64,000 nt of DNA, from the NCBI RefSeq assembly GCF_022878925.1, contig NZ_CP084627.1, positions 248,001 to 312,000 on the forward strand, read 5' to 3'. The position numbers were made by a program, and so were the translations under genes. The first letter of the stretch is position 1. Every line of letters starts with the position of its first letter. Under the pieces are notes generated by a model. It was not told the DNA's origin. It saw nothing but the letters and a program-made list of their open reading frames with translations, and ran no database searches. The DNA is from Caballeronia sp. TF1N1 (GTDB taxonomy: Bacteria; Pseudomonadota; Gammaproteobacteria; Burkholderiales; Burkholderiaceae). Positions 54,154-63,506 of the stretch are shown in pieces.

Positions 54154-55661
54154 GCTCGCTGGCCGGGGTCCGACACAGAAAGCGCAGGCGCCAACGACGG
54201 ATGTCCGGACAGCAGACCCGTCGAGCCGATGAACCCTTCGCTGATATGCAATCCGCGCGAATCGATCGTGAGACGGCGGATCGCCGTATCGTGCGAACCT
54301 TCGCGCTGTTTGACCACCGACACCATGCGATACAGCGACGAGTTTGCCTCGACATAGCGCAGGAGCACGATGTTTTCGGTCATCGCGGACGCCCGCAAGG
54401 TGGTGGGCGTCGTCGAATCGCCGTAGAGCGGCAACTCTTCCGTCACGAGCGTGGTGACGCCGGCTTCGCGCAGACGGTGCGTGAGCGCGTTCAAGAATAG
54501 CCCGAGGCGCTCGGTGCGGTTGGCCGACTGAAAGAAGCCGTCGACGCCATCCACCACGAGCCGCGACGCCTTCGAGCGCTGGATCGACGCAATCAGTTCC
54601 GAGGCAAGTTCGTCGATGGCGAGTTCCACGGCGGGATGCCATTCCAGTAGCAAATGGCCGCTATCGACAGCGTCTTTCAGGTCGATGCCGACCGACGCCG
54701 CCTTCGCGATCAGCCGCTCCGGCGACTCGTAAAGCCCGAAGTAGACGCACTGCTCGCCGCGCGCCGCGCCCGCCTGCAAAAACTTGAGCGCGAGCAGCGT
54801 CTTGCCGACGCCCGAGGGCCCAATAAACGTGGTGGTCGAACCGCGCACCACGCCGCCGCCAAGCATCTGATCGAAATCGGGGAAACCGAAGGCAAGACGG
54901 CTTTCGAAGTCCGGCACGTCGTGCGCATTCGCCGACGATGCTTCGAGTCGCGGGAAAGTCACGAGTCCGTCCGCCGTGATCTTGAAGAAATGCTTGCCGA
55001 GCAGATGATCGCGCGCGCGCAGCTTATGCACTTCGATTTCCCGTGCGCGGCGCATTCCGGTGTTGTAGCGATTTAGCTCGATCAAGCCATCGACCAATGT
55101 GTGCTCGGGATGCGGCTCGTTGCCGGACAGCGGCGCGAGGATGAGCGTCGTGCAGCGCGCGGCGCTCACGAAGGCCGACAACTCGTGGATGAATTGCGAG
55201 AGTTCGAGTTCGGTCGAACTGAATTCGCGGGCGCTGCGAAAGCCGTCGATGACCATGAAACGCGGGCGGCTCGTGCGGATGGTCGCCGCGATGAGCGAGA
55301 GAAAGCCCGACAGGCCGTCGCGTATCAGTTCGTGGTAACCGCTCACAAACAGCATGCGTTCGGAAATGGCGTCGGCGTCGTAGAACGACATTGCCCGGAG
55401 GTGCGACAGCAGCTTCGTGTGCGATTCGGCGATCAGCGTGATGTATAGCACCATGTCACCCTGGCCCACGCGATGAAAACCGATCTGCGACGAAAGGATC
55501 GTCTTTCCCGCGCCAGCCATGCCTTCGATCATGTACAGACCACCTTCGGCGAGACCGCCGCCCAGAATCTCGTCCAGACCTGCCACGCCAGTCGTGACGT
55601 TGCCGTCGTTGGGTATGGGCTGTCGGGGCGAAACGGTGGGGAGCTTGTCGTCTTGGGTCAT
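54150..55661 (-). CDS. KaiC-like two-domain ATPase
   Basis: A 503-residue RecA/KaiC-superfamily protein with two ATPase domains. Walker A motifs are EGMAGAGKTIL near residue 45 and IGPSGVGKTLL near 275, and each domain has an acidic Walker B segment (RFMVIDGFRSA and RLVVDGVDGFF). Proteins of this type in non-cyanobacteria are linked to signalling or stress, not to a clock. It is followed by the coupled receiver protein. Confidence 0.85.
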   Translation of the reverse strand: MTQDDKLPTVSPRQPIPNDGNVTTGVAGLDEILGGGLAEGGLYMIEGMAGAGKTILSSQIGFHRVGQGDMVLYITLIAESHTKLLSHLRAMSFYDADAISERMLFVSGYHELIRDGLSGFLSLIAATIRTSRPRFMVIDGFRSAREFSSTELELSQFIHELSAFVSAARCTTLILAPLSGNEPHPEHTLVDGLIELNRYNTGMRRAREIEVHKLRARDHLLGKHFFKITADGLVTFPRLEASSANAHDVPDFESRLAFGFPDFDQMLGGGVVRGSTTTFIGPSGVGKTLLALKFLQAGAARGEQCVYFGLYESPERLIAKAASVGIDLKDAVDSGHLLLEWHPAVELAIDELASELIASIQRSKASRLVVDGVDGFFQSANRTERLGLFLNALTHRLREAGVTTLVTEELPLYGDSTTPTTLRASAMTENIVLLRYVEANSSLYRMVSVVKQREGSHDTAIRRLTIDSRGLHISEGFIGSTGLLSGHPSLAPALSVSDPGQRA

Positions 55662-56043
55662 GGAGTGTTCGTTTTACTTGGCGATCCGTTTGAGCGAACG
55701 CGAATTATGGCTGACTCCGAGCAACAATGGGATCTTCCGTCTGTGGTGAAAGCCCGTCCGCCTTGGCGCTGGATGACAACCCATCGATGGGCAGAGGCGC
55801 GCGTTGGATTCCCGTTCCTGCAAAAAGGGTGGCGCTAAAGGTTTGAACTCTACTCGTCCGCATTTTTCACGCCCGCTCGTCTTCTCGGGAGTGCATCCCA
55901 AAAATAGGACGAAATTGAGAACCTTCTCATGGGCGATGACGCTTGGCCCTGTTGAAATGGCATCCATGCATTAACGAGGGCCGAAGATGGATCGAGGCCT
56001 TTTCTGTTCCAGGCGTTACGCGCCGTTTCATTTCAGGTCAGCC

Positions 56044-56322
56044 ATGTCCCGTCCGAACTCGCTTTCAAGCATCGTCACGCTCGCGCTTTGTCTCGTTTCT
56101 TCGTTTCCGATTTCAGTTTCATGCGCGAATGCCGGCGAACGGCTGCCCGATTCGCGCATTCTTTCGGCGGCTCCGTTCAATTTTCACGCGGACAAGGAAA
56201 TCTTCTCGCGCCTACCGGCAAAACCCGTGGATTCGCGCATCTTTTCGCCTAATAAACCCGAACGCTACAACGGCGATTCGCGAGTGGCACAAACGCGATT
56301 CGATCACGCGCAAATGATTTGA
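56044..56322 (+). CDS. Small exported protein, unknown
   Basis: A 92-residue protein with a signal peptide (SLSSIVTLALCLVSSFPISV, probable cleavage near CANA-GE). The mature part carries a loosely repeated motif: DSRILSAAPFNFHAD and DSRIFSPNKPERYNGDSRV. No family is recognised. It starts at ATG 56044 within a longer frame from 55987. The 382 bases before it (55662-56043) hold no other gene I can support. Confidence 0.5.
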   Translation: MSRPNSLSSIVTLALCLVSSFPISVSCANAGERLPDSRILSAAPFNFHADKEIFSRLPAKPVDSRIFSPNKPERYNGDSRVAQTRFDHAQMI

Positions 56323-56384
56323 TTTGGAAGAGTAGAGCGCGCAGGTTGTTCTGGAATTAATTGGATTCTCTGACCATAATCAGA

Positions 56385-56406
56385 TACGCATTAAGCTGGA
56401 TGCGTA
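56385..56406. repeat. Short inverted repeat in the gap before OmpA gene
   Basis: TACGCAT and ATGCGTA flank an eight-base centre, an operator-like arrangement. The gap 56323-56719 otherwise shows nothing coding. Confidence 0.35.
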
Positions 56407-56719
56407 ATCCGAATTGAGCAACTTGCCGGCGAAATGTCGCCGAATTGCATGACGTCGATGGTCGCAACAGTCGTTCAGATGGCGCACGCTTCGGTGAATA
56501 ATGAGATGCGAAGCGGGATGTCGATTTTTTTGGGAATTATCCCTGCGGTAAATTCTTAAGCCGTTGCTAGAATCGCGGCGGCTTTCGGTCGTTTCAAGAT
56601 CGCGATACCGAACTTCATCTATTTCTCAAAACGGGCTTATTCGCGCTTTCGCAATTCAGGCGCTGAAATAAGCGGAAATCCCGTCAATTGCCAACAGGCG
56701 CTCTGCTTACTCATTCAAT

Positions 56720-57451
56720 ATGTTCAACAAGACCATTGCCACTATTCTCGCGAGCGTCGCCGTTCTTGCCGCTTGCTCGTCCACGTCCAGTCCTGCGACC
56801 AGTCTTGCGTCCAGTCCCACGTTCAATCTCAGCGAAATTCAGACGTCGAACGGCCAAAAGGCTTTCCGCGCCGAATGCTACGGCTTGTTCGAAGGCGGCA
56901 GCCAATGCATGGCCGCCGCGCAGAAGGCTTGCGGCAACCAGCCGGTGAACCCGCTCCAGAACGTCGCGGGAACGAAGACACCGGACAATGTCTCCGAGCT
57001 GATCTTTGTCTGCGGTGCACCGGCACAGCCCGTGCAGCCGGCGGCTGCGGAACCCGCGCCGCCAGCGGTAGTGGATACGGCGACCGTCGCGCCGGTCGCG
57101 CCGGCCGCACGCAAGATTTCCCTCGACGAAAAGACGAACTTCGACTTCAACAGCGCCCAGTTGACGCCGAAGGCCAAAGCCTCGCTCGATCAGATCATCT
57201 CGGAAGGACGCGGCACGACGTTCTCGTCTGTCAGCATCGAAGGACATACGGACTCTGTCGGCTCCGCGCCGTATAACCTGGCGTTGTCCCAGCGTCGCGC
57301 GGAGTCGGTGCTCGAATACCTCAAGAGCCACGGTCTGAAGGCGAACGAGTTCTCCATGAAGGGCTTCGGCAAGTCTGTTCCAGTGGCATCGAACGCGACG
57401 AGTCAGGGTCGCGCCGAGAATCGCCGTGTGGAAGTGACGCTCAATCCGTAA
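56720..57451 (+). CDS. OmpA-family outer-membrane lipoprotein
   Basis: A 243-residue lipoprotein with signal peptide and lipobox VLAAC (Cys19). A variable Ala/Pro-rich middle follows, then a C-terminal OmpA domain that binds peptidoglycan (ISEGRGTTFSSVSIEGHTDS, then LSQRRAESVLEYL and GFGKSVPVASN). It anchors the outer membrane to the cell wall. The gene is monocistronic and ends at a clear terminator. Confidence 0.88.
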   Translation: MFNKTIATILASVAVLAACSSTSSPATSLASSPTFNLSEIQTSNGQKAFRAECYGLFEGGSQCMAAAQKACGNQPVNPLQNVAGTKTPDNVSELIFVCGAPAQPVQPAAAEPAPPAVVDTATVAPVAPAARKISLDEKTNFDFNSAQLTPKAKASLDQIISEGRGTTFSSVSIEGHTDSVGSAPYNLALSQRRAESVLEYLKSHGLKANEFSMKGFGKSVPVASNATSQGRAENRRVEVTLNP

Positions 57452-57467
57452 GCCGGACGCTGTCGAA

Positions 57468-57507
57468 GAAAAAAGCTCGCGAGCCGAAAGGACCGCGAGC
57501 TTTTTTT
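57468..57507 (+). terminator. Intrinsic terminator after the OmpA gene
   Basis: AAAAGCTCGCG pairs with CGCGAGCTTTT, followed by further T bases; it may serve the convergent ogt gene too. Confidence 0.85.
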
Positions 57508-57528
57508 CGTCGATATGCGCCGAAAGGA

Positions 57529-58041
57529 TCAGAACAACAGCAGTTGCTCGCGCCCGCGTCCGCCTTCCAGCGTCAGCAGGTGACGCTTGCGCGCAACGCC
57601 GCCCGCGTAACCTGTGAGTTCGCCATCGCCGCCGATCACGCGATGACACGGCACGATGATCGACACCGGATTGCGCCCATTCGCGCCGCCGACCGCGCGC
57701 GATGCGCCTGCGGGCAAGCCAAGACGGCGCGCGAGATCGCCGTAAGTCCAGGCTTCGCCGAAAGGAATCTGACGCAGCGTGTCCCAGACTTGTTTTTGGA
57801 ACGCGGTGCCGTCGAGCCGCAGCGCCACCGAAAACACCTCGCGCGCGCCCCCGAAATATTCGTCGACTTGCTCGCGCGCCTCGGCGATCACGCGCGGCAC
57901 GCGCGCCGATGCGCGTGGCTCGTGCGATAAACCGTCCGGGCAATACTTCTGCCCGACAAAGAAAAGCCCGGTCAGGCAATCGCCTTCCGCGCGAAACAAA
58001 ATGGGCCCGAGCGGGCTCGGGCTAACGTGGCTTTCGATCAC
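57529..58041 (-). CDS. ogt: Methylated-DNA-protein cysteine methyltransferase
   Basis: A 170-residue O6-alkylguanine DNA alkyltransferase that removes alkyl groups by transferring them to its own cysteine. The active site is IIVPCHRVIGGDGELTGYAG, and the helix-turn-helix GEAWTYGDLARRLGLPAGAS precedes it. Length is normal for Ogt. It follows nothing obviously co-transcribed and is convergent with the OmpA gene. Confidence 0.92.
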   Translation of the reverse strand: MIESHVSPSPLGPILFRAEGDCLTGLFFVGQKYCPDGLSHEPRASARVPRVIAEAREQVDEYFGGAREVFSVALRLDGTAFQKQVWDTLRQIPFGEAWTYGDLARRLGLPAGASRAVGGANGRNPVSIIVPCHRVIGGDGELTGYAGGVARKRHLLTLEGGRGREQLLLF

Positions 58042-58064
58042 GTCGCGTCTTCTCGCGTCCCGTT

Positions 58065-58325
58065 TCAGATGAACGGATTATCCGCCGTGCCGCCGGGCGC
58101 GGTCGGCTCGTCGGCAAGCTTCGCGGGCAGCGCCTTGTCCTTTTGAAGAACATCGACGATAGCCCCGAGCGCCTTGTACAACGCCTGCGCGGCGGCGAGC
58201 CCCGCCTTATCGCGTGCGATGGTGAGGTCGCCGCTCACCGACACACGCGTGGTGCCGTTCTGGATGTTGATCGCGTCGCCCGCGATGTTCATCACGTCGG
58301 TATCGTTGGCAAATGGTTTAAACAC
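58065..58325 (-). CDS. Hypothetical protein next to the nuclease gene
   Basis: An 86-residue protein, beta-rich at the start (NIAGDAINIQNGTTRVSVSG), then a helix (AGLAAAQALYKALGAIVDVL) and a Pro/Ala-rich tail. No family is recognised and no signal peptide is present. It overlaps the start of the nuclease transcription unit by 8 bases at the nuclease's 3' end, so it is translated after it; a functional link such as an inhibitor is only a guess. Confidence 0.6.
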   Translation of the reverse strand: MFKPFANDTDVMNIAGDAINIQNGTTRVSVSGDLTIARDKAGLAAAQALYKALGAIVDVLQKDKALPAKLADEPTAPGGTADNPFI

Positions 58326-59076
58326 CGCTCAGTCCTCCAATTCGTTTGTCTTTCAGTGCATCGGGGATGCCGGGAAACGCGAGACCGCTCATGGCTTCCA
58401 GTTCGCGCACGGTTTTCATCGTATAGGTATTGGTCGGCACATTATCGACGACGACCACGAACGCGATTTGCCGCTTCGGCAAATAGACCACCTTGTACAA
58501 CTGCGTCGGCACGAACACGCGCGACTCGCCGATGGTCTGCAACTGCCGCCCTGAAAAGAGCGGGCCGGTCACGACATAGGCATCGCCGGATTCTTCGGTC
58601 AGCCTGCGTACCGCTTGCTCGATGCGCGACCAGATGCGCCGGTTGTTCGACGGATCCTGCGGCACGATGTTCGCAAGCGAGAACGATTCGGCCATGCCTT
58701 GCTTGCTGGCTCGATCGCCCGCCGGGCTCATGTGGCCGCGATCGTAGCCGCTCCTTTTATAGTCGTCGAGTTGCGCGCTGTCGCCGGCCGGCAGCCGCTT
58801 GTCGACGAAAAAGCGATTGGTGCGCGTGTTGTTCTTCGCGTCATCGACGCTCTGCGCGGTCAAATGCTCCGCCGACCAGAGCGGCCCGTGCGTGACGCCG
58901 GAATGCAGCAGAGCGAAATCGGTATAGCAGATTTCCTGCGTGGACGCGCGCATCTTCTGATTGACGACGACGGGCGCGCGGCCGCCCGGACTGAACTGCG
59001 GACAGTCGCTCGCGACCGCCGCGACCGACGCGGCGCCTAGAAGCGCGGCGACGAATGCCTTGATGCGTACTTGCAT
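58318..59076 (-). CDS. Secreted DNA/RNA non-specific endonuclease (NUC1)
   Basis: A 252-residue exported nuclease. A signal peptide (IKAFVAALLGAASVAAVAS) leads into the NUC1 domain, whose catalytic block YDRGHMSPAGDRAS contains the general-base His, followed by the metal-binding Asn in FSLANIVPQDPSNNRRIW. It degrades DNA and RNA outside the cytoplasm with Mg2+, for nutrient use or competition. It overlaps the next small gene by 8 bases. Confidence 0.9.
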   Translation of the reverse strand: MQVRIKAFVAALLGAASVAAVASDCPQFSPGGRAPVVVNQKMRASTQEICYTDFALLHSGVTHGPLWSAEHLTAQSVDDAKNNTRTNRFFVDKRLPAGDSAQLDDYKRSGYDRGHMSPAGDRASKQGMAESFSLANIVPQDPSNNRRIWSRIEQAVRRLTEESGDAYVVTGPLFSGRQLQTIGESRVFVPTQLYKVVYLPKRQIAFVVVVDNVPTNTYTMKTVRELEAMSGLAFPGIPDALKDKRIGGLSGV

Positions 59077-59277
59077 GCTGAGTATGAAGATCCGTGCTGA
59101 TGCGTGAGAACTCGCCGCCTGATGGTCAGCCGTTCGGCTTAAGCCGGGCGAATCGAGGCCGCAGAGTATAAGGCAGTGCAGTGCACATGGAACGGAAGAA
59201 ATTCATCCACGCTAGAATGCGTCGGCTCGGGCCGCGCCGTAGGCGAAGGCCGCATCGAAACGAATGGAAGGAAGCCA

Positions 59278-60345
59278 ATGAACGCCAAGCGCCGCAAGCT
59301 CGATATCGCGCGAAACCTGCTGCTGTCGCTCGTCTCGTGTTGCACGATGCTCACCGCGAGCCAGGCTCACGCGCAAGACGCGCCCGCCAACGATGGCCCA
59401 GCATACGGACCTGAACTGCAAGGCTTCGACTATCCTTATCCGGTCGCGCGGTTCTCCATTTCGTCGCAACGGCAGGTCGTCCAGATGGCCTATATGGATG
59501 TGCATCCCGCGCATCCCAATGGCCGCACGGCCGTGCTTCTGCATGGCAAGAACTTCTGCGCGGCGACGTGGAAAAAGACCATCGATACCTTGAGCGAAGC
59601 CGGGTATCGCGTGGTCGCGCCGGACCAGATCGGCTTTTGCAAGTCCACCAAACCGGCGCGTTATCAGTACAGCTTCCAGCAGCTCGCGCGCAATACGCAT
59701 GCGCTGCTTGCGGCGCTTGGCGTCACGCATCCCACGTTGATCGCGCATTCGACGGGCGGCATGATCGCGGTGCGTTATGCGCTGATGTACCCGCGCGAGA
59801 CCGAGCAACTCGTGCTCGTGAATCCCATTGGTCTGGAAGACTGGAAGGCGAAGGGCGTGCCGTCCATTTCCATCGACGACTGGTATGCGCGCGAGCTCAA
59901 GACCACGGCCGACGGCATCCGCAGCTACGAGACCAGCACGTATTACGCGGGGCATTGGAGCGCGGACTACGAACCGTGGGTGCAGATGCTTGCGGGAATG
60001 TATCGCGGACCGGGGAAAGATGCGGTCGCGTGGAACTCGGCGTTGCTGTACGACATGATCTATACACAGCCTGTCGTCTATGAGTTCGATCAGTTGCGAA
60101 CCCCGACGCTGCTGATGATCGGCGATAAGGACACGACGGCCATCGGCAAGGATCTGGCGCCGCCGGAGATTCGCCCGACGCTGGGCCGTTATCCTGAGCT
60201 GGCGAAGCTTGCACAGCAGCGGATCGAGGGCGCGAAGCTCGTCGAGTTTGCCGAGCTCGGTCATGCGCCGCAGATGCAGGACCCGGTGGCGTTTCACAAG
60301 GCGTTGTTGGAAGGTATGGCGGCGTTGAAGGCGAAGGCGGATTGA
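59278..60345 (+). CDS. Exported alpha/beta hydrolase
   Basis: A 355-residue hydrolase with a probable signal peptide (ARNLLLSLVSCCTMLTASQAHA). The fold is clear: oxyanion region LLHGKNFCAATWKKTI, nucleophile Ser in LIAHSTGGMIAVRYAL, Asp near TLLMIGDKDTTA and His in ELGHAPQMQDP. The ATG at 59278 is preferred over the frame's earlier start at 59176 because GGAAGG stands before it. The substrate (an ester, lactone or epoxide) cannot be told. Confidence 0.85.
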   Translation: MNAKRRKLDIARNLLLSLVSCCTMLTASQAHAQDAPANDGPAYGPELQGFDYPYPVARFSISSQRQVVQMAYMDVHPAHPNGRTAVLLHGKNFCAATWKKTIDTLSEAGYRVVAPDQIGFCKSTKPARYQYSFQQLARNTHALLAALGVTHPTLIAHSTGGMIAVRYALMYPRETEQLVLVNPIGLEDWKAKGVPSISIDDWYARELKTTADGIRSYETSTYYAGHWSADYEPWVQMLAGMYRGPGKDAVAWNSALLYDMIYTQPVVYEFDQLRTPTLLMIGDKDTTAIGKDLAPPEIRPTLGRYPELAKLAQQRIEGAKLVEFAELGHAPQMQDPVAFHKALLEGMAALKAKAD

Positions 60346-60365
60346 GTCAGGCCATCCACTCCACG

Positions 60366-61745
60366 TCAATCCACGCACGATCTCCGCTCGATCGCGGGCA
60401 ACTGCACCAGCAACGTAACGGCGCGCGCGATCATCAAGATGGCGAGCGCGAGCCACAATCCGTGGTTGCCGAACCAGCCGTTCAGCAACCACGCGGCAAA
60501 TAGAAAGATGCCAAGCGATACAGCCGTCGACACCATCAACTCCCGCGTGCGCGTCGCGCCGATGAACACGCCATCGAGCTGAAAGCTGATGACCGATGCA
60601 AGCGGCATCACCACGGCCCAAGGCAAGAAGCGCAGCGCGGCGGCACGCACGTCCCGCTGATCCGTGAGCTGGCCGATGATCCACTCGCCCGCGAGCCAAT
60701 AAACGAGCGAAAAGCCCGCCGCGCCGATCGCCGACCACAGCATCGTCACCTTCACGGCCTGGCGAAACGCGTGGCGGTCGCGCGCGCCCGTGGCCGCGCC
60801 GACCAGCGCTTCGGCGGCGTGCGCGAAGCCATCGAGTCCGAAGGCCATGAAGGTCTGGAAGTTGAGCAGGACGGCGTTGGCCGCGAGGATCGCATCGCCC
60901 TGACGCGCGCCCATGTGGGCGAACCATCCATACGATCCGAGCAGGCACAGCGTGCGAATGAAGATGTCGCGATTGAGCGCGACGAGGCGCTTCATCGCGC
61001 GCGCGTCCAGCAGCGTGCGCAGCGCGAGCGCCGGAAGTCCATGTGGACGCAAACCCCAGAGAATCGCAAGACCGAGCGCGAAGCCGCAAAAATCCGCAGC
61101 CGCCGTGGCCGCGCCGATGCCCGAAATACCCCAGCCGAAGCGATACACGAATAGCAGGACCGCCACGATATTCACCACGTTGATGAACACTTGCGTGACG
61201 AGCGCGAGCCGCACGCGCTGGCAGCCGAGCAACATCCCGAGCACGACGTAGTTGCCAAGCGCGAAGGGCGCGGCCCAGATGCGCGCGTGGCAGTAGGCGC
61301 TGGCCGTGCTCTGGACGGCCGCGCTACCGCCGAGCGCGGCGAGCGCATAACGGATGATCGGCACCTGTAACGCCAGCACCGCCATGCCGATGAAGAGCGC
61401 GAGCAGCATCGCCCGCAATACGCTTGCGCGCAGGGCAAGCGAATCGTCTGCACCGAACGCCTGCGCGACGAGGCCCGTCGTGCCCATGCGCAAAAAGCCG
61501 AAGCTCCAGAACACGAAGCTGAAAACGAGCCCGCCGAGCGCGACGCCGCCAATATATTGCGGTCCGTCGAGATGACCGGCGACGGCGGTATCGACCGCGC
61601 CTAGAATCGGCTGCGTAAGATTTGCGAGGACGATGGGAAACGCGAGCGTCAGCACGCGCTTGTGCCAGTGCACCGGCACGGCGGCCGGATGCTCGATAGT
61701 GTCGGGAGCGTTCAATTGCAGGGCGAGGTGAGCAAGAGGCGTCAT
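60366..61745 (-). CDS. MATE-family efflux transporter
   Basis: A 459-residue inner-membrane protein with about 12 membrane segments of the multidrug and toxin extrusion family (DinF type). The opening [20 protein letters not shown] is typical, and the repeat of the pattern around residue 240-260 gives the second half. It exports cationic compounds using H+ or Na+. It is convergent with the hydrolase gene and divergent from ynfA. Confidence 0.88.
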   Translation of the reverse strand: MTPLAHLALQLNAPDTIEHPAAVPVHWHKRVLTLAFPIVLANLTQPILGAVDTAVAGHLDGPQYIGGVALGGLVFSFVFWSFGFLRMGTTGLVAQAFGADDSLALRASVLRAMLLALFIGMAVLALQVPIIRYALAALGGSAAVQSTASAYCHARIWAAPFALGNYVVLGMLLGCQRVRLALVTQVFINVVNIVAVLLFVYRFGWGISGIGAATAAADFCGFALGLAILWGLRPHGLPALALRTLLDARAMKRLVALNRDIFIRTLCLLGSYGWFAHMGARQGDAILAANAVLLNFQTFMAFGLDGFAHAAEALVGAATGARDRHAFRQAVKVTMLWSAIGAAGFSLVYWLAGEWIIGQLTDQRDVRAAALRFLPWAVVMPLASVISFQLDGVFIGATRTRELMVSTAVSLGIFLFAAWLLNGWFGNHGLWLALAILMIARAVTLLVQLPAIERRSCVD

Positions 61746-61817
61746 TGTGCCGTGTCAGGGCGACGCTTGCTGCCGAAGCAGCCGATAATGCGCGTCGAAC
61801 CCGCTGCCCGACTGTCC

Positions 61818-62138
61818 ATGAAAACTCTTCTGCTTTATGTCGTGACGGCCATCGCGGAGATCGCCGGTTGCTACTTTCCGTATCGATGGCTGAAGCTCGA
61901 TGGCTCGCCCTGGCTGGTCGTGCCCGGCGCGCTTTCGCTTGCGTTGTTCGCGTGGCTCCTCACGCTGCACGATGCGGCGGCAGGGCGCGTCTATGCGGCG
62001 TATGGCGGCGTGTATATCGGTGTGGCGATCGCATGGCTGTGGGCCGTGGATCGCATCCGGCCGACGATGTGGGACGTGACGGGCGCGGTCATTGCGCTCG
62101 CGGGAATGGCGGTCATCGCGTTCCAGCCGCGCGTCTGA
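61818..62138 (+). CDS. ynfA: UPF0060 membrane protein YnfA
   Basis: A 106-residue protein with four membrane segments ([20 protein letters not shown] first, [19 protein letters not shown] last). It is the YnfA family of small-multidrug-resistance-like proteins, of the same length as the E. coli protein (108). The conserved [20 protein letters not shown] block is present. It ends 21 bases before the end of the convergent DUF2891 gene. Confidence 0.9.
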   Translation: MKTLLLYVVTAIAEIAGCYFPYRWLKLDGSPWLVVPGALSLALFAWLLTLHDAAAGRVYAAYGGVYIGVAIAWLWAVDRIRPTMWDVTGAVIALAGMAVIAFQPRV

Positions 62139-62159
62139 TTCAGCGTGGCGCTCAACGCG

Positions 62160-63182
62160 TCACGCTTCCAGCGCCAGCAACGCAAACGTGGCGAGCCAAT
62201 GTTCGCCCATGTAGTCGCCCGCCACGTGCGCGATGCCCGCCGCCAGATGCTCGTCGGCGCTCGCGTCGAGCACGCCGATGCGCGCATCGCCCGCAGGCAG
62301 CGCCCGCGCGATGGTCCGCTGGCACCACGCGCGGCTCAGGTTCAGGCCGTCGAGATGCGCGAGCTTGCCGTCGCTGCGATCGGTGACGGTGGCCGGCACG
62401 AAGAGCGTCGCGGGTTCGCGCACGGCAAGACGCGGCAAGAAGCGTTCGAGCCAGCCGTTGAACGATGCATCGGGCAACACGTGGCGCATCAGCACGGCTT
62501 CCATCAGCGACGGCGAGAGGAATTCGTCGCCGGCCGGTTCCCACGCCTGACAGGCTTCGTCATTGGCGAACCAGCGCGTGGCCGTATCGACGAGAAGGCG
62601 CTCGAAATCGCCATCACGAACCACACGTGCATAACCGAGCGCCAGCGTCAGCGCGAACGCCATGTTGAAATGCGTGCCGACGCGCAGCGGATACGTCGAC
62701 TTCGGCAGGAATTCGACGAAGCGCGCGACGAAGGCATCCGCGAGCGGTTGCAGCGTACGGGCCCAGCGCGCGCCTTCCTCGGTGTGCATCGAACGCAATT
62801 GGGCCGCGAGCGCGAGCAGCCACGCCCAGCCGTAGGGCCGCTCGAAACCGCGCGCCGCCGGGCGTTCGAGGTAGGCGACTTCAGCGGCGACGTTGGCATC
62901 GGTGAAATGTTCGTCGATGACCGAGCGAATGCGCGCGGCTTCGGGCAGCGCGGGAAAGCGGTCGACGAGACGCGCAAGCAGCCAATAGCCATGCACGCAC
63001 GAATGCCAGTCGAAGCTGCCATAGAAGACGGGATGCAGCGCGCGCGGGCTTTGCACGTCCGCTGCGCTCGCCATGACGTGATCGAGCTTGTTGGGATACT
63101 CGCGCGTGAGGTGACCTAGCGCGACTTGCGCGAATTTCGACGCCAACGCGTCGTCCAGCACGATATGGCGCGGCATGTTCAT
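62160..63182 (-). CDS. DUF2891 protein
   Basis: About 340 residues of the DUF2891 family, an (alpha/alpha)-barrel-like, glycoside-hydrolase-looking protein of unknown reaction. FYGSFDWHSCVHGYWLLARL and RPYGWAWLLALAAQLR are its typical blocks, with SYLTG-like end replaced by HVAGDYMGEHWLATFAL. The ATG at 63182 follows GGAG at a good distance; the frame opens further at 63194. Probably cytoplasmic; monocistronic. Confidence 0.85.
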   Translation of the reverse strand: MNMPRHIVLDDALASKFAQVALGHLTREYPNKLDHVMASAADVQSPRALHPVFYGSFDWHSCVHGYWLLARLVDRFPALPEAARIRSVIDEHFTDANVAAEVAYLERPAARGFERPYGWAWLLALAAQLRSMHTEEGARWARTLQPLADAFVARFVEFLPKSTYPLRVGTHFNMAFALTLALGYARVVRDGDFERLLVDTATRWFANDEACQAWEPAGDEFLSPSLMEAVLMRHVLPDASFNGWLERFLPRLAVREPATLFVPATVTDRSDGKLAHLDGLNLSRAWCQRTIARALPAGDARIGVLDASADEHLAAGIAHVAGDYMGEHWLATFALLALEA

Positions 63183-63506
63183 ACGAAACTCCAATGATGG
63201 ACGAGCGAGACTTTATCGACAAATCCGCAGCGCCGTGTTCGATAAGGGAAATTCCCTAACCCGTGGCCACGCCGGGAAACATGCGAATGGCGTAAGCCGC
63301 GCGAAGGCTTTGGCGACAAGCCGCGTCGGCTGAAAGCATAAAGATGGATGCCGCCTTTGTCGCGCGCCGCATTGGGGAAATCACAATCATCTTTGCGCGC
63401 TTTTCCGCGAATCGTCGTATAAACTTGCGCCCGAACGCCGCAGAGCGATTCGCCCCGGCAGTGTCGTGCCGGCCGATCAAACGCCGAGACCAGGAACAGA
63501 CTACCC

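Noticed and set aside
59212..61089. A 625-residue reverse-strand frame over the hydrolase and MATE genes
   Set aside because: Arg/His-rich shadow with no domain; the real hydrolase lies on the forward strand and MATE in another reverse frame.
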